NCBI GenBank assembly: GCA_019637095.1
Contig: JAHBWG010000083.1
Location: forward strand, 1-40,544
Source: Sandaracinaceae bacterium
Lineage (GTDB): Bacteria; Myxococcota_A; Polyangia; Polyangiales; Sandaracinaceae
Length of the DNA: 40,544 bases
Direction: 5' to 3'
Part shown: one piece after another, positions 1-7,014 of the stretch
Layout: the number at the start of each line of letters is the position of its first letter
Numbering within the stretch: the stretch's first letter is position 1
The notes under the pieces: model-generated
What the model saw: the letters and a program-made list of their open reading frames with translations, nothing else
What the model was told of the DNA's origin: nothing
The model's database searches: none
Program-made: the position numbers and the translations under genes

Positions 1-1
1 C

Positions 2-121
2 GGCGCGGCGATCGCCGCGATCTCGCCGCGGGCTGAGCGCTACGGCATCGACGCGCGACCGTCCTCGAACGGCGCCCGTCCGCTCCTCGCCCGGATCGTT
101 CCGCCGTGTCCACTCGACTGA
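2..121 (+). CDS. 3' end of an unidentified protein (partial)
   Basis: This reading frame is open from the window edge to a TGA at 119-121 and encodes the last 39 residues of a protein. Nearly every codon ends in G or C, as in the confident genes here, which is the main reason to believe it is coding. The visible tail is alanine-, proline- and arginine-rich (ISPRAERYGID near its middle) and I do not recognise the family. The gene would run convergently towards the kinase gene that ends at 188. The region 122-187 holds nothing I can identify. Confidence 0.4.
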   Translation, partial: GAAIAAISPRAERYGIDARPSSNGARPLLARIVPPCPLD

Positions 122-187
122 CGGTGTGCGTACAGGTGCTCGATCGGCATGCCGAGGCGCCGGCCTCCGTCACGGCGCCGAGGCTGG

Positions 188-1426
188 CTAGCGGCTCGGC
201 GGCAGGACGGTCTGCGGCGTCGGCGGGTTCAGCACGTAGATCAGCGCCGCGGTCGCCGCGAACCCGAGCACCAGCGCGAGCGCCGCCGCCCCCGCGAGGA
301 GCAAGGCGCGCTTGCGCGCCGGCAAGCCCGTCTTCTTCGGCGCGCCGCCGAGCGCGACCTGCCCGCTCGGCTTGGACTCGCGCTCCTTCGGCGACCAGAC
401 GCGCGTCAGCTCGCCGCTCGTCTGGGGCTCGAGCCGCCGCTCGTTGTCGCGCACGATCTGCATCAGCGCATGGAGGCGCCGGCCGACCTCGCTCGCGTCC
501 GCCGGCCGATCCTCGGGCCGCTTCTCGAGCAGGTCCCGCACGAGCGTCTCGAGCCCCCCGGGGATGTTCAGCCGCTCGTCCACCTCGCGCAGCCGCTGCG
601 GCTGCTCGTGCAGGTGCCGGTACATCGTGCCGATCGCGTCCTTCTCGTAGAACGGCGGCTCACCGACCATCATCTCGTAGAGGATCACGCCGAGCGCGTA
701 CAGATCGCTCGACGGATAGAGCCCCGCCTTGGTGATCACCTCGGGCGCCATGTAGACGGGCGTACCGACGACGCGGTGCGCCTCGGTGAGCGAGGGCTCG
801 TCGACCATCCGCTTGGCCTCGTGGGCGAACGCCTTGGCGATCCCGAAGTCGACCACCTTCACCGCGCCGTCGCTGCAGAGGAAGATGTTGTCGGGCTTCA
901 GGTCGCGGTGGATCACGCCCGCCGCGTGCGCGGCCGAGAGCGCGCGCGCGATCTCGCGCGCGACGTGGAGCGCGTCGTACGGCGCGAGCGCAGGCGGCCG
1001 GCGCAAACGCTCGGTGAGCGTCTCGCCAGTCAGGAGCTCCATCACCATGAAGGCGCGGCCGTCGGGGCTCATCCCGGTGTCGAAGATCCGCACCACGTTC
1101 GGGCTGTGGATCGACGTGGTGTGGCGCACCTCGCGGATGAAGCGCTCGTGCACCGTGGGGTTGTGGCGGTGCTCCTGGCGCACGATCTTGATCGCCACCT
1201 CGAGCTCGTCCGGCAGGCGCTCGGCGAGGTAGACCGAGCCCATCCCCCCTTGGCCGAGCGGCTCGACGATCTGATAGCAGCCGCCGAGGACCTCGCCGAG
1301 CAGCGGATCCTCCTCCCACGGCGTGAGCGGTCCGCCGTCGCGCGGGCACGCGCCGAGGTGCGGGTCGCGGTACGAGGCGCGGCACTTCGTGCAGATCCGG
1401 ATCTGTCCTTGCGCGGCCGCGACCAT
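188..1426 (-). CDS. Membrane-anchored Ser/Thr protein kinase with N-terminal zinc-ribbon-like segment
   Basis: A 412-residue eukaryote-type (Hanks) protein kinase, expected to phosphorylate proteins on Ser/Thr at the inner membrane. Seen: a cysteine motif at the N terminus (C12, C15, C27), then the kinase domain at about 50-325 with the glycine loop GQGGMGSVY (58-66), catalytic K80, HRDLKPDN (173-180), DFG (193-195) and APE (227-229). A charged juxtamembrane linker follows, then one TM helix at about 373-398 and a tail of only about 13 residues outside. The reading frame stays open far upstream, but the ATG at 1426 sits just before the Cys motif, is preceded by GGAGG, and has TAGGAT 11 nt upstream. 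The catalytic residues are intact, so an active kinase is expected. The short tail gives no sensor domain; the Cys segment may be the regulatory part. Divergent from the ABHD18-like gene. Confidence 0.93.
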   Translation of the reverse strand: MVAAAQGQIRICTKCRASYRDPHLGACPRDGGPLTPWEEDPLLGEVLGGCYQIVEPLGQGGMGSVYLAERLPDELEVAIKIVRQEHRHNPTVHERFIREVRHTTSIHSPNVVRIFDTGMSPDGRAFMVMELLTGETLTERLRRPPALAPYDALHVAREIARALSAAHAAGVIHRDLKPDNIFLCSDGAVKVVDFGIAKAFAHEAKRMVDEPSLTEAHRVVGTPVYMAPEVITKAGLYPSSDLYALGVILYEMMVGEPPFYEKDAIGTMYRHLHEQPQRLREVDERLNIPGGLETLVRDLLEKRPEDRPADASEVGRRLHALMQIVRDNERRLEPQTSGELTRVWSPKERESKPSGQVALGGAPKKTGLPARKRALLLAGAAALALVLGFAATAALIYVLNPPTPQTVLPPSR

Positions 1427-1437
1427 CCCGACCCTCC

Positions 1438-1443
1438 ATCCTA
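1438..1443 (-). promoter_or_regulatory. Candidate -10 element (TAGGAT) for the kinase gene
   Basis: TAGGAT on the minus strand ends 11 nt before the ATG at 1426. It is one of the few TA steps in this GC-rich intergenic region and matches TANNNT. It would give a very short leader. Confidence 0.4.
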
Positions 1444-1464
1444 CGCGAGGGCGCGGCGGCTTGA

Positions 1465-1470
1465 TACCAT
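1465..1470 (+). promoter_or_regulatory. Candidate -10 element (TACCAT) for the ABHD18-like gene
   Basis: TACCAT ends 9 nt before the ATG at 1480, with no Shine-Dalgarno sequence between. This is the spacing expected of a leaderless mRNA. It lies back-to-back with the kinase -10 candidate in a 53-bp divergent region. Confidence 0.4.
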
Positions 1471-1479
1471 CCGGCGCCG

Positions 1480-2406
1480 ATGCGATGGCTCGACACGCTG
1501 TACGTACGCCTCGCGCCACGCGCGCGCGTCTTCGAGCTCGGCTGGGGCGAGCTGCCGCTGGTCGCGGGGCTCGACCCGAGCCTGCGCGCGCGCGAGCCCG
1601 ACCCCGCCGCCATCCGGTGGACGCGCGCGCGCGTGCACGGGCGGCTCGCGATCCGCGAGGGGGAGCTCGAGAGCCCCGACGACTCGCTCCCGGCCGAGAC
1701 GCGCCTCGCGCGCGTCCTGCTGCTCTCGCCGCGCGAGGGCGGGGCGCGCGGCCTCGTGGTCGGGCTCGCCGCCTGGGGCGACGAGACGTTCGCGGCGCGC
1801 CGGCGGCTCTTGGCGCGCGCGCTCGACGGCGGCCTCGCGGTGCTGCTGCTCGAGAACCCCTTCTACGGCCGCCGCCGCCGCGTCGGCCAGACCGGCCCGC
1901 GCCTCCTCTACGCGAGCGACTTCTTCGCGATGGGGCGCGCGACCGTGCTCGAGGCCCGCGCGCTGCTCGCGTGGGCGCGAACACACTACGAGCGCGTCGG
2001 CGTCGCCGGCTTCAGCATGGGCGCGCAGCTCGCGGGAATGACCGCCGCGCTCGTCCCGTGGCCGGTGCGCGCGGTGCTCGTCGCGAGCGCGCTCTCGCCG
2101 GCGCGCGTCTTCTTCGATGGGCCGCTGCGCGCCGACGTCGCGCGCGCGCCCCTGGGCGAAGGCGGCCTCGAGCGCCTGCGCGACGCGATGGAGCGCCTCT
2201 CGCTCCTCGAGCTCCCGCCGCCGCACGCCCCCGCGCTCGCGCGGCTGGTCGGCACGCGCGGCGACGCGATCGTCCCGCCCGCCGACACCGGCGCGATCGC
2301 CCGCCACTGGGGCGCGCCCGTGCGCTGGATCGACGACGGCCACGTCAGCGCCGTGCTCCTGCGCCCGCACGCGATGGGCCAAGCCGTCCTCGACGCGTTC
2401 GCTTGA
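1480..2406 (+). CDS. Alpha/beta hydrolase, ABHD18 (DUF2048)-like
   Basis: A 308-residue predicted serine hydrolase of the ABHD18/DUF2048 type. Seen: the family hallmark ENPFYG (125-130) after a hydrophobic strand, a SDFFAMG segment (146-152) matching the region before the nucleophile helix in ABHD18, and the nucleophile elbow GFSMG (177-181, Ser179). Candidate acid and base residues lie in the C-terminal part: Asp in GTRGDAIVPP, and His in DDGHVSA. There is no signal peptide or TM helix, so it is probably cytosolic or peripheral. The substrate is unknown; a lipid or ester is only a guess from the fold. It diverges from the kinase gene and ends 11 bp before a convergent gene. Confidence 0.75.
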   Translation: MRWLDTLYVRLAPRARVFELGWGELPLVAGLDPSLRAREPDPAAIRWTRARVHGRLAIREGELESPDDSLPAETRLARVLLLSPREGGARGLVVGLAAWGDETFAARRRLLARALDGGLAVLLLENPFYGRRRRVGQTGPRLLYASDFFAMGRATVLEARALLAWARTHYERVGVAGFSMGAQLAGMTAALVPWPVRAVLVASALSPARVFFDGPLRADVARAPLGEGGLERLRDAMERLSLLELPPPHAPALARLVGTRGDAIVPPADTGAIARHWGAPVRWIDDGHVSAVLLRPHAMGQAVLDAFA

Positions 2407-2417
2407 GCGCCCTCGTC

Positions 2418-3257
2418 TCAAGCCGGCGACGCGCGCACGCGGTACGCCTCGGCCACGGCCACGATCACGGAGAGGGGCATCGCGAAGTAGCGCTCGGGCA
2501 CGCGCGCGAGCACCCCGCCCTCGCGGTCGAGCACGACGAGCGCGGGCACCCCGAACGGATCGTACCCCTCGACGAAGCGCCCCACCGCGCGCCACCCCAC
2601 CGCGCGGACCGCCTGGCCGTCGAGCCCGCCGACGAACCCGTCCGGCGTCAGGACGAGCACGCGCCCCGCCTTGCGCTTGCGCCGGTGCTGGAGCCCGCCG
2701 ACGAGCAGCCCGCCGCCGAGCGCGCCGACGCCCGCCGCGACGCCGAGCCCGACCGGCCCGAGGATCACCCCATAGAACGAGAGCGCGATCGCCCCGACGG
2801 CGCCGCCGACCGCGGCGCTCGTGAACACCCCTGGCGCGGGCGCCGCGATCTCCACGGCGCCCGGCAGCGGGGCGCGCGAGAGCACCGCGGCGAGCACCTG
2901 CTCGTCCGACATCGTCGCCGGCCGCGCCCTCGGCTGTCGATAGCCGCCTTGGTCGACCGCCTCGAGCCGCGCACGCATCGCGGTCGCGAGCGCGTCGACG
3001 TCGCGATCGGCGATCTCGAACCACGGAGGCCGCGGCGGCTTGCGCGCGGCCGCGACGAGCAGGCGAGCGTGCTCGGGGCGCGCGAGCACGAGCACGTCTT
3101 CCCACCGCATCGCGCTCGCGCGCCGCGAGCGCACGAGCACCAGCCCCTCGGGCGCGAGCCGCACCTCGAGGCCGCGCAGCCGCCGCACGTCCGCCGCCGC
3201 CGCCGCCCACGCGGGCAGCGTGTCGAGCTCCACCTCGTCGTGCGCGAGCCAGTCCAC
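2418..3257 (-). CDS. Hypothetical membrane protein with central glycine-rich TM hairpin
   Basis: A 279-residue protein of unknown family. Seen: a soluble N-terminal half (about 1-135) with beta-rich segments; a glycine/alanine-rich stretch at about 140-185 long enough for two TM helices; a basic HRRKRK cluster; then a second beta-rich half. Both halves contain patterns such as LRLAPEGLVLVRSRR and VLVLTPDGFVGG, which resemble membrane-associated PH-like domains, but this is only an impression. The start is GTG at 3257, chosen because TAGCCT lies 7 nt upstream and the sequence before it lacks coding character. Convergent with the ABHD18-like gene. Confidence 0.7.
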   Translation of the reverse strand: MDWLAHDEVELDTLPAWAAAAADVRRLRGLEVRLAPEGLVLVRSRRASAMRWEDVLVLARPEHARLLVAAARKPPRPPWFEIADRDVDALATAMRARLEAVDQGGYRQPRARPATMSDEQVLAAVLSRAPLPGAVEIAAPAPGVFTSAAVGGAVGAIALSFYGVILGPVGLGVAAGVGALGGGLLVGGLQHRRKRKAGRVLVLTPDGFVGGLDGQAVRAVGWRAVGRFVEGYDPFGVPALVVLDREGGVLARVPERYFAMPLSVIVAVAEAYRVRASPA

Positions 3258-3264
3258 GCCGGGA

Positions 3265-3270
3265 AGGCTA
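3265..3270 (-). promoter_or_regulatory. Candidate -10 element (TAGCCT)
   Basis: TAGCCT on the minus strand ends 7 nt before the GTG start at 3257. There is no ribosome binding site in the gap, so a leaderless transcript is likely if this is the promoter. Confidence 0.4.
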
Positions 3271-3296
3271 GCCGGCTCGCCGCGCTCGCGCCGGGC

Positions 3297-4418
3297 TCAG
3301 AGGCCCGCGCGCGGGTAGTTCGTCACCACGTCCCAGATCATCGTCTGGAGGTACTCCGCCAGCGCCGCCGACGGCCGCGTGCCCGAGCTCGTGCCGAAGA
3401 GGTTGGCGGGCAGCCCGACCGGCGAGCGATGGAAGAGGCACGCGTAGTGGATCATCGCCATCGCGTAGGCGCCGAGGTCGTTCAGGTGGATCGTATCCGA
3501 GAAGAACTGGGAGATGTTCGTGATCCCCGGCACGCGCCCCGCGCGGATGTCGTCGTAGAGCCGCGCCATCATGCGGTGGCCCGGGATGATGTACACCGGG
3601 GTCGCGCCGGCGGGACGGTTCGCGTTGGCGTGGTCCTGCATCCGCTCCCACTCGGCGCCGTAGACGTCGAGCAGCTGTCGCCACGGTCCGTCGGAGTCGT
3701 CGATGTTGGTCCACGTCGTCCAGAGGAGCGTCGGCGCGCCGCGACCGCCGTTCCCGTGGGTCCACGCGTTGTTGACGTAGAGCGAGAGGTAGCGGCGCTG
3801 GTCCTGGATCCCGGTGAGGTACCAGCCCTCGCTCCCGCCGCCCTCGTAGTGGAGCGGCACGCCCTCGGTGATGACGAGCAGCTCCCAGTTCCGGATGTCG
3901 TGGCGCGCGGAGGGGCGCGTCTCGTGGTCGTGGTCCCAGCGCCAGCGCAGGGGCGAGCCGGGGATGGTCGACTTGGCGATGTTGTCGAACGGCGCCCCGA
4001 GGTGGTTGTGGAGCAGGTAGACGTATTGCCCCGGCCACGGGTGGAACAGCGGATCGGTGAGGCTGTGCCCGGAGTGGATCTGGCGCACGCTCAGCGCGTA
4101 CGGCGTCTTGCGCGGCAGATCGGTCGGGGAACCGGTCGGCCCGCCCTCGCCGCCTTCGCCGCCTTCGCCGCCTTCGCCGCCCTCGCCGCCTTCGCCGCCC
4201 TCGCCGCCCTCGCCGCCTTCGCCGCCTTCGCCGCCTTCGCCGCCTTCGCCGCCTTCGCCGCCCTCGCCGCCTTCGCTGCCTTCGCCGCCCTCGCCCTCGC
4301 CGGGGCCGGGCTCACCGCGCGGCTCCCCGTCGTCGACGCGCCCGAGGCTCCCGGTGCACCCCCACGCGAGGGCGGCCCACATCCCAGCGATCGCGAGGAT
4401 CGTCGAAGTACGCTGCAT
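3297..4418 (-). CDS. SGNH-hydrolase-like lipoprotein with (EGG)n linker
   Basis: A 373-residue predicted lipoprotein. Signal peptide 1-20 ends in a lipobox with Cys21. An acidic Gly/Glu linker follows (about 40-95), built from tandem EGG triplets. The catalytic part resembles SGNH/GDSL hydrolases: block I reads GHSLTD in place of the usual GDSLT/GNSLT, giving Ser119 as the likely nucleophile. Block V reads DTIHLND, giving Asp308 and His311 in the normal DxxH spacing. Blocks II and III are not clear to me. It probably acts on an ester or an O-acetylated polymer outside the inner membrane, tethered by the flexible linker. The ATG at 4418 has GGAG 4-7 nt upstream. Confidence 0.75.
   Translation of the reverse strand: MQRTSTILAIAGMWAALAWGCTGSLGRVDDGEPRGEPGPGEGEGGEGSEGGEGGEGGEGGEGGEGGEGGEGGEGGEGGEGGEGGEGGEGGEGGPTGSPTDLPRKTPYALSVRQIHSGHSLTDPLFHPWPGQYVYLLHNHLGAPFDNIAKSTIPGSPLRWRWDHDHETRPSARHDIRNWELLVITEGVPLHYEGGGSEGWYLTGIQDQRRYLSLYVNNAWTHGNGGRGAPTLLWTTWTNIDDSDGPWRQLLDVYGAEWERMQDHANANRPAGATPVYIIPGHRMMARLYDDIRAGRVPGITNISQFFSDTIHLNDLGAYAMAMIHYACLFHRSPVGLPANLFGTSSGTRPSAALAEYLQTMIWDVVTNYPRAGL
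4141..4293. repeat. 17-copy 9-bp tandem coding repeat (EGG linker)
   Basis: Seventeen in-register 9-bp units of the type CCGCCYTCG (plus strand). They encode Glu-Gly-Gly on the minus strand; one unit (4276-4284) is changed to Glu-Gly-Ser. The units differ mainly in the C/T choice that makes Glu GAG or GAA, so the array is nearly perfect and prone to gain or loss of copies without frameshift. Confidence 0.97.
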
Positions 4419-4580
4419 GGCTCCAGTCTCTCCCGTCCCGTCGTCGGCGCGCTCCTCGGGGCGTGGCCTGCGCCGCCGCGCCGAGACTGGGGTCCCTAGC
4501 GCCCGCGCGCCCGCGGGACAAGCCGAGACGGCGGCGGCGGTGCCGGCACGAGCGCGCTGGATCGACCGGCGCGCGTGCGG

Positions 4581-4586
4581 TACTTC
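4581..4586 (+). promoter_or_regulatory. Candidate -10 element (TACTTC)
   Basis: TACTTC ends 7 nt before the GTG at 4594 and lies just after a stretch without coding character. It is weaker than the TANNNT sites elsewhere in the window. Confidence 0.25.
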
Positions 4587-4593
4587 GTCCCGC

Positions 4594-5523
4594 GTGCGCC
4601 ACGTCGGACCTGCCCTCGCCGTCCTCGCGGTCGCGCTCGCCGCCCCGCTCGACGCGCAGGACGCGGCGCTCGAGCGGCTCCGGGCCGCCGTCGACGCGGC
4701 GCCGTCGGAGCCGCGACACCGGTGCGAGCTCGCGTCCGCGCTCGTGCGGGCGGAGCGCCACCGCGAGGCCGTGGAGGCCGCGAGCGCCGCGATCGACGCG
4801 CTGCGAGCGCGAACCGACGCGACGTCGCGGCGGGTGCTCGGCGCGTGCCTCTACAACCGCGGCCGCGCCCACGAGGGCCTCGACGCGAACGCGCGCGCGA
4901 TCGGCGACTACGCCGACTCGCTCGACCTGCGCCCCAACGACACCGTCGCCGCGCGCCTCGCCGCGCTCGCGCCGGGCGCGCCGCCTGCGCTCGCCGCGTT
5001 CGCCGCCACCCTCGACGGCTTCGCGTTCGACGACACGGCGCCCGCGCTCACGCGCGCGCGCACCCGTGATCGGGTGCAATGGTCGTTCGTGCCGAGCCGA
5101 CGGATGGAGGAGCCGACGGTGGTCGCGGTGGCGCGCCTCTGCGGCGTCCCGCGCGCCGCGGTCGTGACGGCGGCGAGCTTCGACGACTACGGCCAGCTCG
5201 GGATCGAGCGCGCCACCGCGCGCGTGCTCGGCGACGTGGACGGCGTCGTCGTGCGCGTCGCCGGGACCGGCGACGCGACGTGCGGCCGCATGGACGGCGT
5301 CATGGACGCCCGGCACGAGGCCACCGCCGTCGTCTTCGCGGACGGGTGCGAGATCCGCGTCGCGTCGTTCGTGACCAGCCGCTTCGTGTGCGATCAGCGG
5401 CAACCGGACGGTGTCACTGTGCGGCTCGACGCGTCCGGCCACGCGGTGACGAGCCGCCGCGCGGGCCACCAGGCGCCCCCGGCGCGGATCGGGACGTTCC
5501 GCATCCGAGACCTCGCGCGTTGA
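4594..5523 (+). CDS. Exported tetratricopeptide-repeat-like protein
   Basis: A 309-residue protein with an N-terminal signal peptide whose hydrophobic core (GPALAVLAVALAAP) is followed by a likely cleavage site at about LDA-QDA. Residues about 25-125 look like two to three TPR-like helical repeats (for example YNRGRAHEGL and AIGDYADSLDLRPND). The C-terminal 170 residues are a separate domain of unknown type with several cysteines that could form disulfides (in LCGVP, TCGRMD, GCEIR, VCDQR). The GTG at 4594 is preferred because it starts right at the signal peptide; the open frame upstream of it is arginine-rich and not convincing as protein. Probably periplasmic; partners unknown. Confidence 0.7.
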   Translation: MRHVGPALAVLAVALAAPLDAQDAALERLRAAVDAAPSEPRHRCELASALVRAERHREAVEAASAAIDALRARTDATSRRVLGACLYNRGRAHEGLDANARAIGDYADSLDLRPNDTVAARLAALAPGAPPALAAFAATLDGFAFDDTAPALTRARTRDRVQWSFVPSRRMEEPTVVAVARLCGVPRAAVVTAASFDDYGQLGIERATARVLGDVDGVVVRVAGTGDATCGRMDGVMDARHEATAVVFADGCEIRVASFVTSRFVCDQRQPDGVTVRLDASGHAVTSRRAGHQAPPARIGTFRIRDLAR

Positions 5524-5596
5524 GCTCGCCGACTCGCGAAGGCGACCGCGGCGGGCTCGACGCTCTGCGCGGCGGGCTTACAGATCGGCGCGCACG

Positions 5597-6256
5597 ATGA
5601 AGACACGATCGAAGAAGACGCTCGCGCGCCGGGCGCTGTGGGGCCTGGGCGGCGGGCTGGTGGCGGTGGCCACCGGCTTCCAGCTCGTCCGGCTCGGGTA
5701 CGAAGAGCCCGCCTACGAGGTGATCGCCTCCGCCGGACCGCTCGAGGTCCGGCGCTACGCGCCGCGCGTGGTGGCCGAGACGGTGGTCGGCGGGAGCGAG
5801 CGCGACGCGACCCGCGAGGGCTTCCGGCGCCTCGCCGGCTACATCTTCGGCGGCAACGACGGCGGCGCGTCGATCGACATGACCACCCCGGTCGAGCGCG
5901 CGCCGAGCGGGACCTCGATCGACATGACCACTCCGGTCGAGCGCGCGCCGAGCCCCGAGGGCTGGGTCGTCGCGTTCACGATGCCGAGCGACCGCTCGCT
6001 CGCGACCCTGCCGCGCCCGAACGACGCGCGCGTCACGCTGCGCGAGGTCCCCGGGCGCACCGTCGCGGTCCTCTCCTTCCGCGGGCGGGCGGACGCCGCG
6101 ACGAGCCGGCGCGAGACCGCCGCGCTCCTCGAGCACGCGCGCGCGCGCGGCTTCGAGCCCGAGGGCGAGCCGAGCCTCGCGCAGTACGATCCGCCCTGGG
6201 TGCTCGGGCCGCTCCGCCGCAACGAGGTGCACTGCGAGGTGCGGCCCCGGACGTGA
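5597..6256 (+). CDS. SOUL heme-binding family protein with duplicated MTTPV segment
   Basis: A 219-residue SOUL/HEBP-family protein. An N-terminal hydrophobic segment (about 13-32) makes a signal anchor likely, so the domain would lie in the periplasm. Family landmarks: YEVIASAGPLEVRRYAP (about 38-54), GFRRLAGYIFGGN (about 75-87), the MTTPV motif, then the C-terminal YDPPWVLGPLRRNEV. The MTTPV block is present twice, as tandem 15-residue copies, where other members have one. SOUL proteins bind heme or porphyrins; the biochemical role in bacteria is poorly known. A TACAGAT lies 11 nt before the ATG. Confidence 0.9.
   Translation: MKTRSKKTLARRALWGLGGGLVAVATGFQLVRLGYEEPAYEVIASAGPLEVRRYAPRVVAETVVGGSERDATREGFRRLAGYIFGGNDGGASIDMTTPVERAPSGTSIDMTTPVERAPSPEGWVVAFTMPSDRSLATLPRPNDARVTLREVPGRTVAVLSFRGRADAATSRRETAALLEHARARGFEPEGEPSLAQYDPPWVLGPLRRNEVHCEVRPRT
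5870..5953 (+). repeat. Tandem duplication of 45 bp inside the SOUL gene
   Basis: Copy 1 is 5870-5914 and copy 2 starts at 5915. They match over 39 nt with a single C/T difference (silent, in the Thr codon before Pro-Val). Each copy encodes SIDMTTPVERAPS. The very low divergence points to a recent in-frame duplication. Confidence 0.95.
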
Positions 6257-6282
6257 CCGCGCGCGTCGACCGCGCTCGATCG

Positions 6283-6833
6283 CTAGCGCGCGTCGCCGAA
6301 GAGCACCTCGAGGCCGAGGGTCATCAGGAACGGGTCCGGGCCGTCGCTCGCGTCGGCGGGCAGCACGTGGAGGAAGCGCACCACCGGCCCGAGCCCCACG
6401 TCGCCTGCCTCGAAGGTGAAGCCGATCGCTGCCTCGAACGCCGGCCGGACGAGCCCGTTCCAGAGGCCGACGCCCGCGTCCACCTCGGCCCAGATGCAGG
6501 TGGCGCGCGGGACCTCCTCGGGGTGCGCGATGCCGCGGGGCCGGAAGCGGAGGCCGGCGACGACGCTGCCCAGCGTCGCGAGGTCGGGCTGCCCGCTCCC
6601 CGCGGAGAGCAAGCCGCCGCGGACACGCAGGACCGGCATGATCCACTTCGTCAGCGACAGCTGGAGCGACGCGGCGAGCGACGGGCCGGGCAGGTAACGG
6701 TCGACCTGAGGCGCGCCGACCGCGAAGAGCACGTCGCCCTCGAAGAGCCGACGAGCAGGCGTGGCTCGTCCTGCGCCTGGGCGAGCGCCGAGGTGGGCAG
6801 GAGGAGCGCGATGGCCAAGGAGAGAGCGCGCAT
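6283..6833 (-). pseudogene. Frameshifted secreted/outer-membrane protein gene (or sequencing error)
   Basis: Two reading frames join to make one plausible protein. From the ATG at 6833 the first frame encodes a clean signal peptide (RALSLAIALLLPTSALAQAQ) and about eight mature residues. The rest (LFEGDVLFAVGAPQVDRYLPG onwards to the TAG at 6283) is in another frame and looks like a beta-rich envelope protein with alternating hydrophobic strands. The shift falls at about 6745-6765. The span of 551 nt becomes exactly 184 codons if one base is restored, so a single-base deletion explains it. No start codon precedes the second frame near the junction. The protein family is unknown; small outer-membrane beta-barrel is a guess. 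Confidence 0.7.
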
Positions 6834-7001
6834 GGTCGAGAGAGCGCGGACGCCCCCCGTAAGGACTCACCGCTCCGGTCGAGCCGCTGCGAAAACGCAC
6901 GCGCCGCGTCTTCGCCGTCTCGGAGCGCGGCGTCGCTGCCCGATCCGTCGCTCGCGGCGACCATGAGCCGCTTGCACCGCGCGCGCCTTCGTCTGATGGG
7001 T

Positions 7002-7007
7002 CATGCT
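7002..7007 (+). promoter_or_regulatory. Candidate -10 element (CATGCT)
   Basis: CATGCT ends 7 nt before the ATG at 7015. The same hexamer occurs 8 nt before the transglutaminase-like gene at 24756. A weak match to a -10 box, listed because of the repeated position. Confidence 0.2.
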
Positions 7008-7014
7008 CGCGCCG

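Noticed and set aside
1426-1984. Upstream N-terminal extension of the kinase
   Set aside because: The extension is Arg/Ala-rich, overlaps the ABHD18-like gene on the other strand and lies beyond a good start with a ribosome binding site and -10 candidate.
4141-4293. Short-unit array that could be mistaken for a CRISPR or satellite
   Set aside because: Units are 9 bp with no spacers and encode an in-frame EGG linker in the lipoprotein gene.
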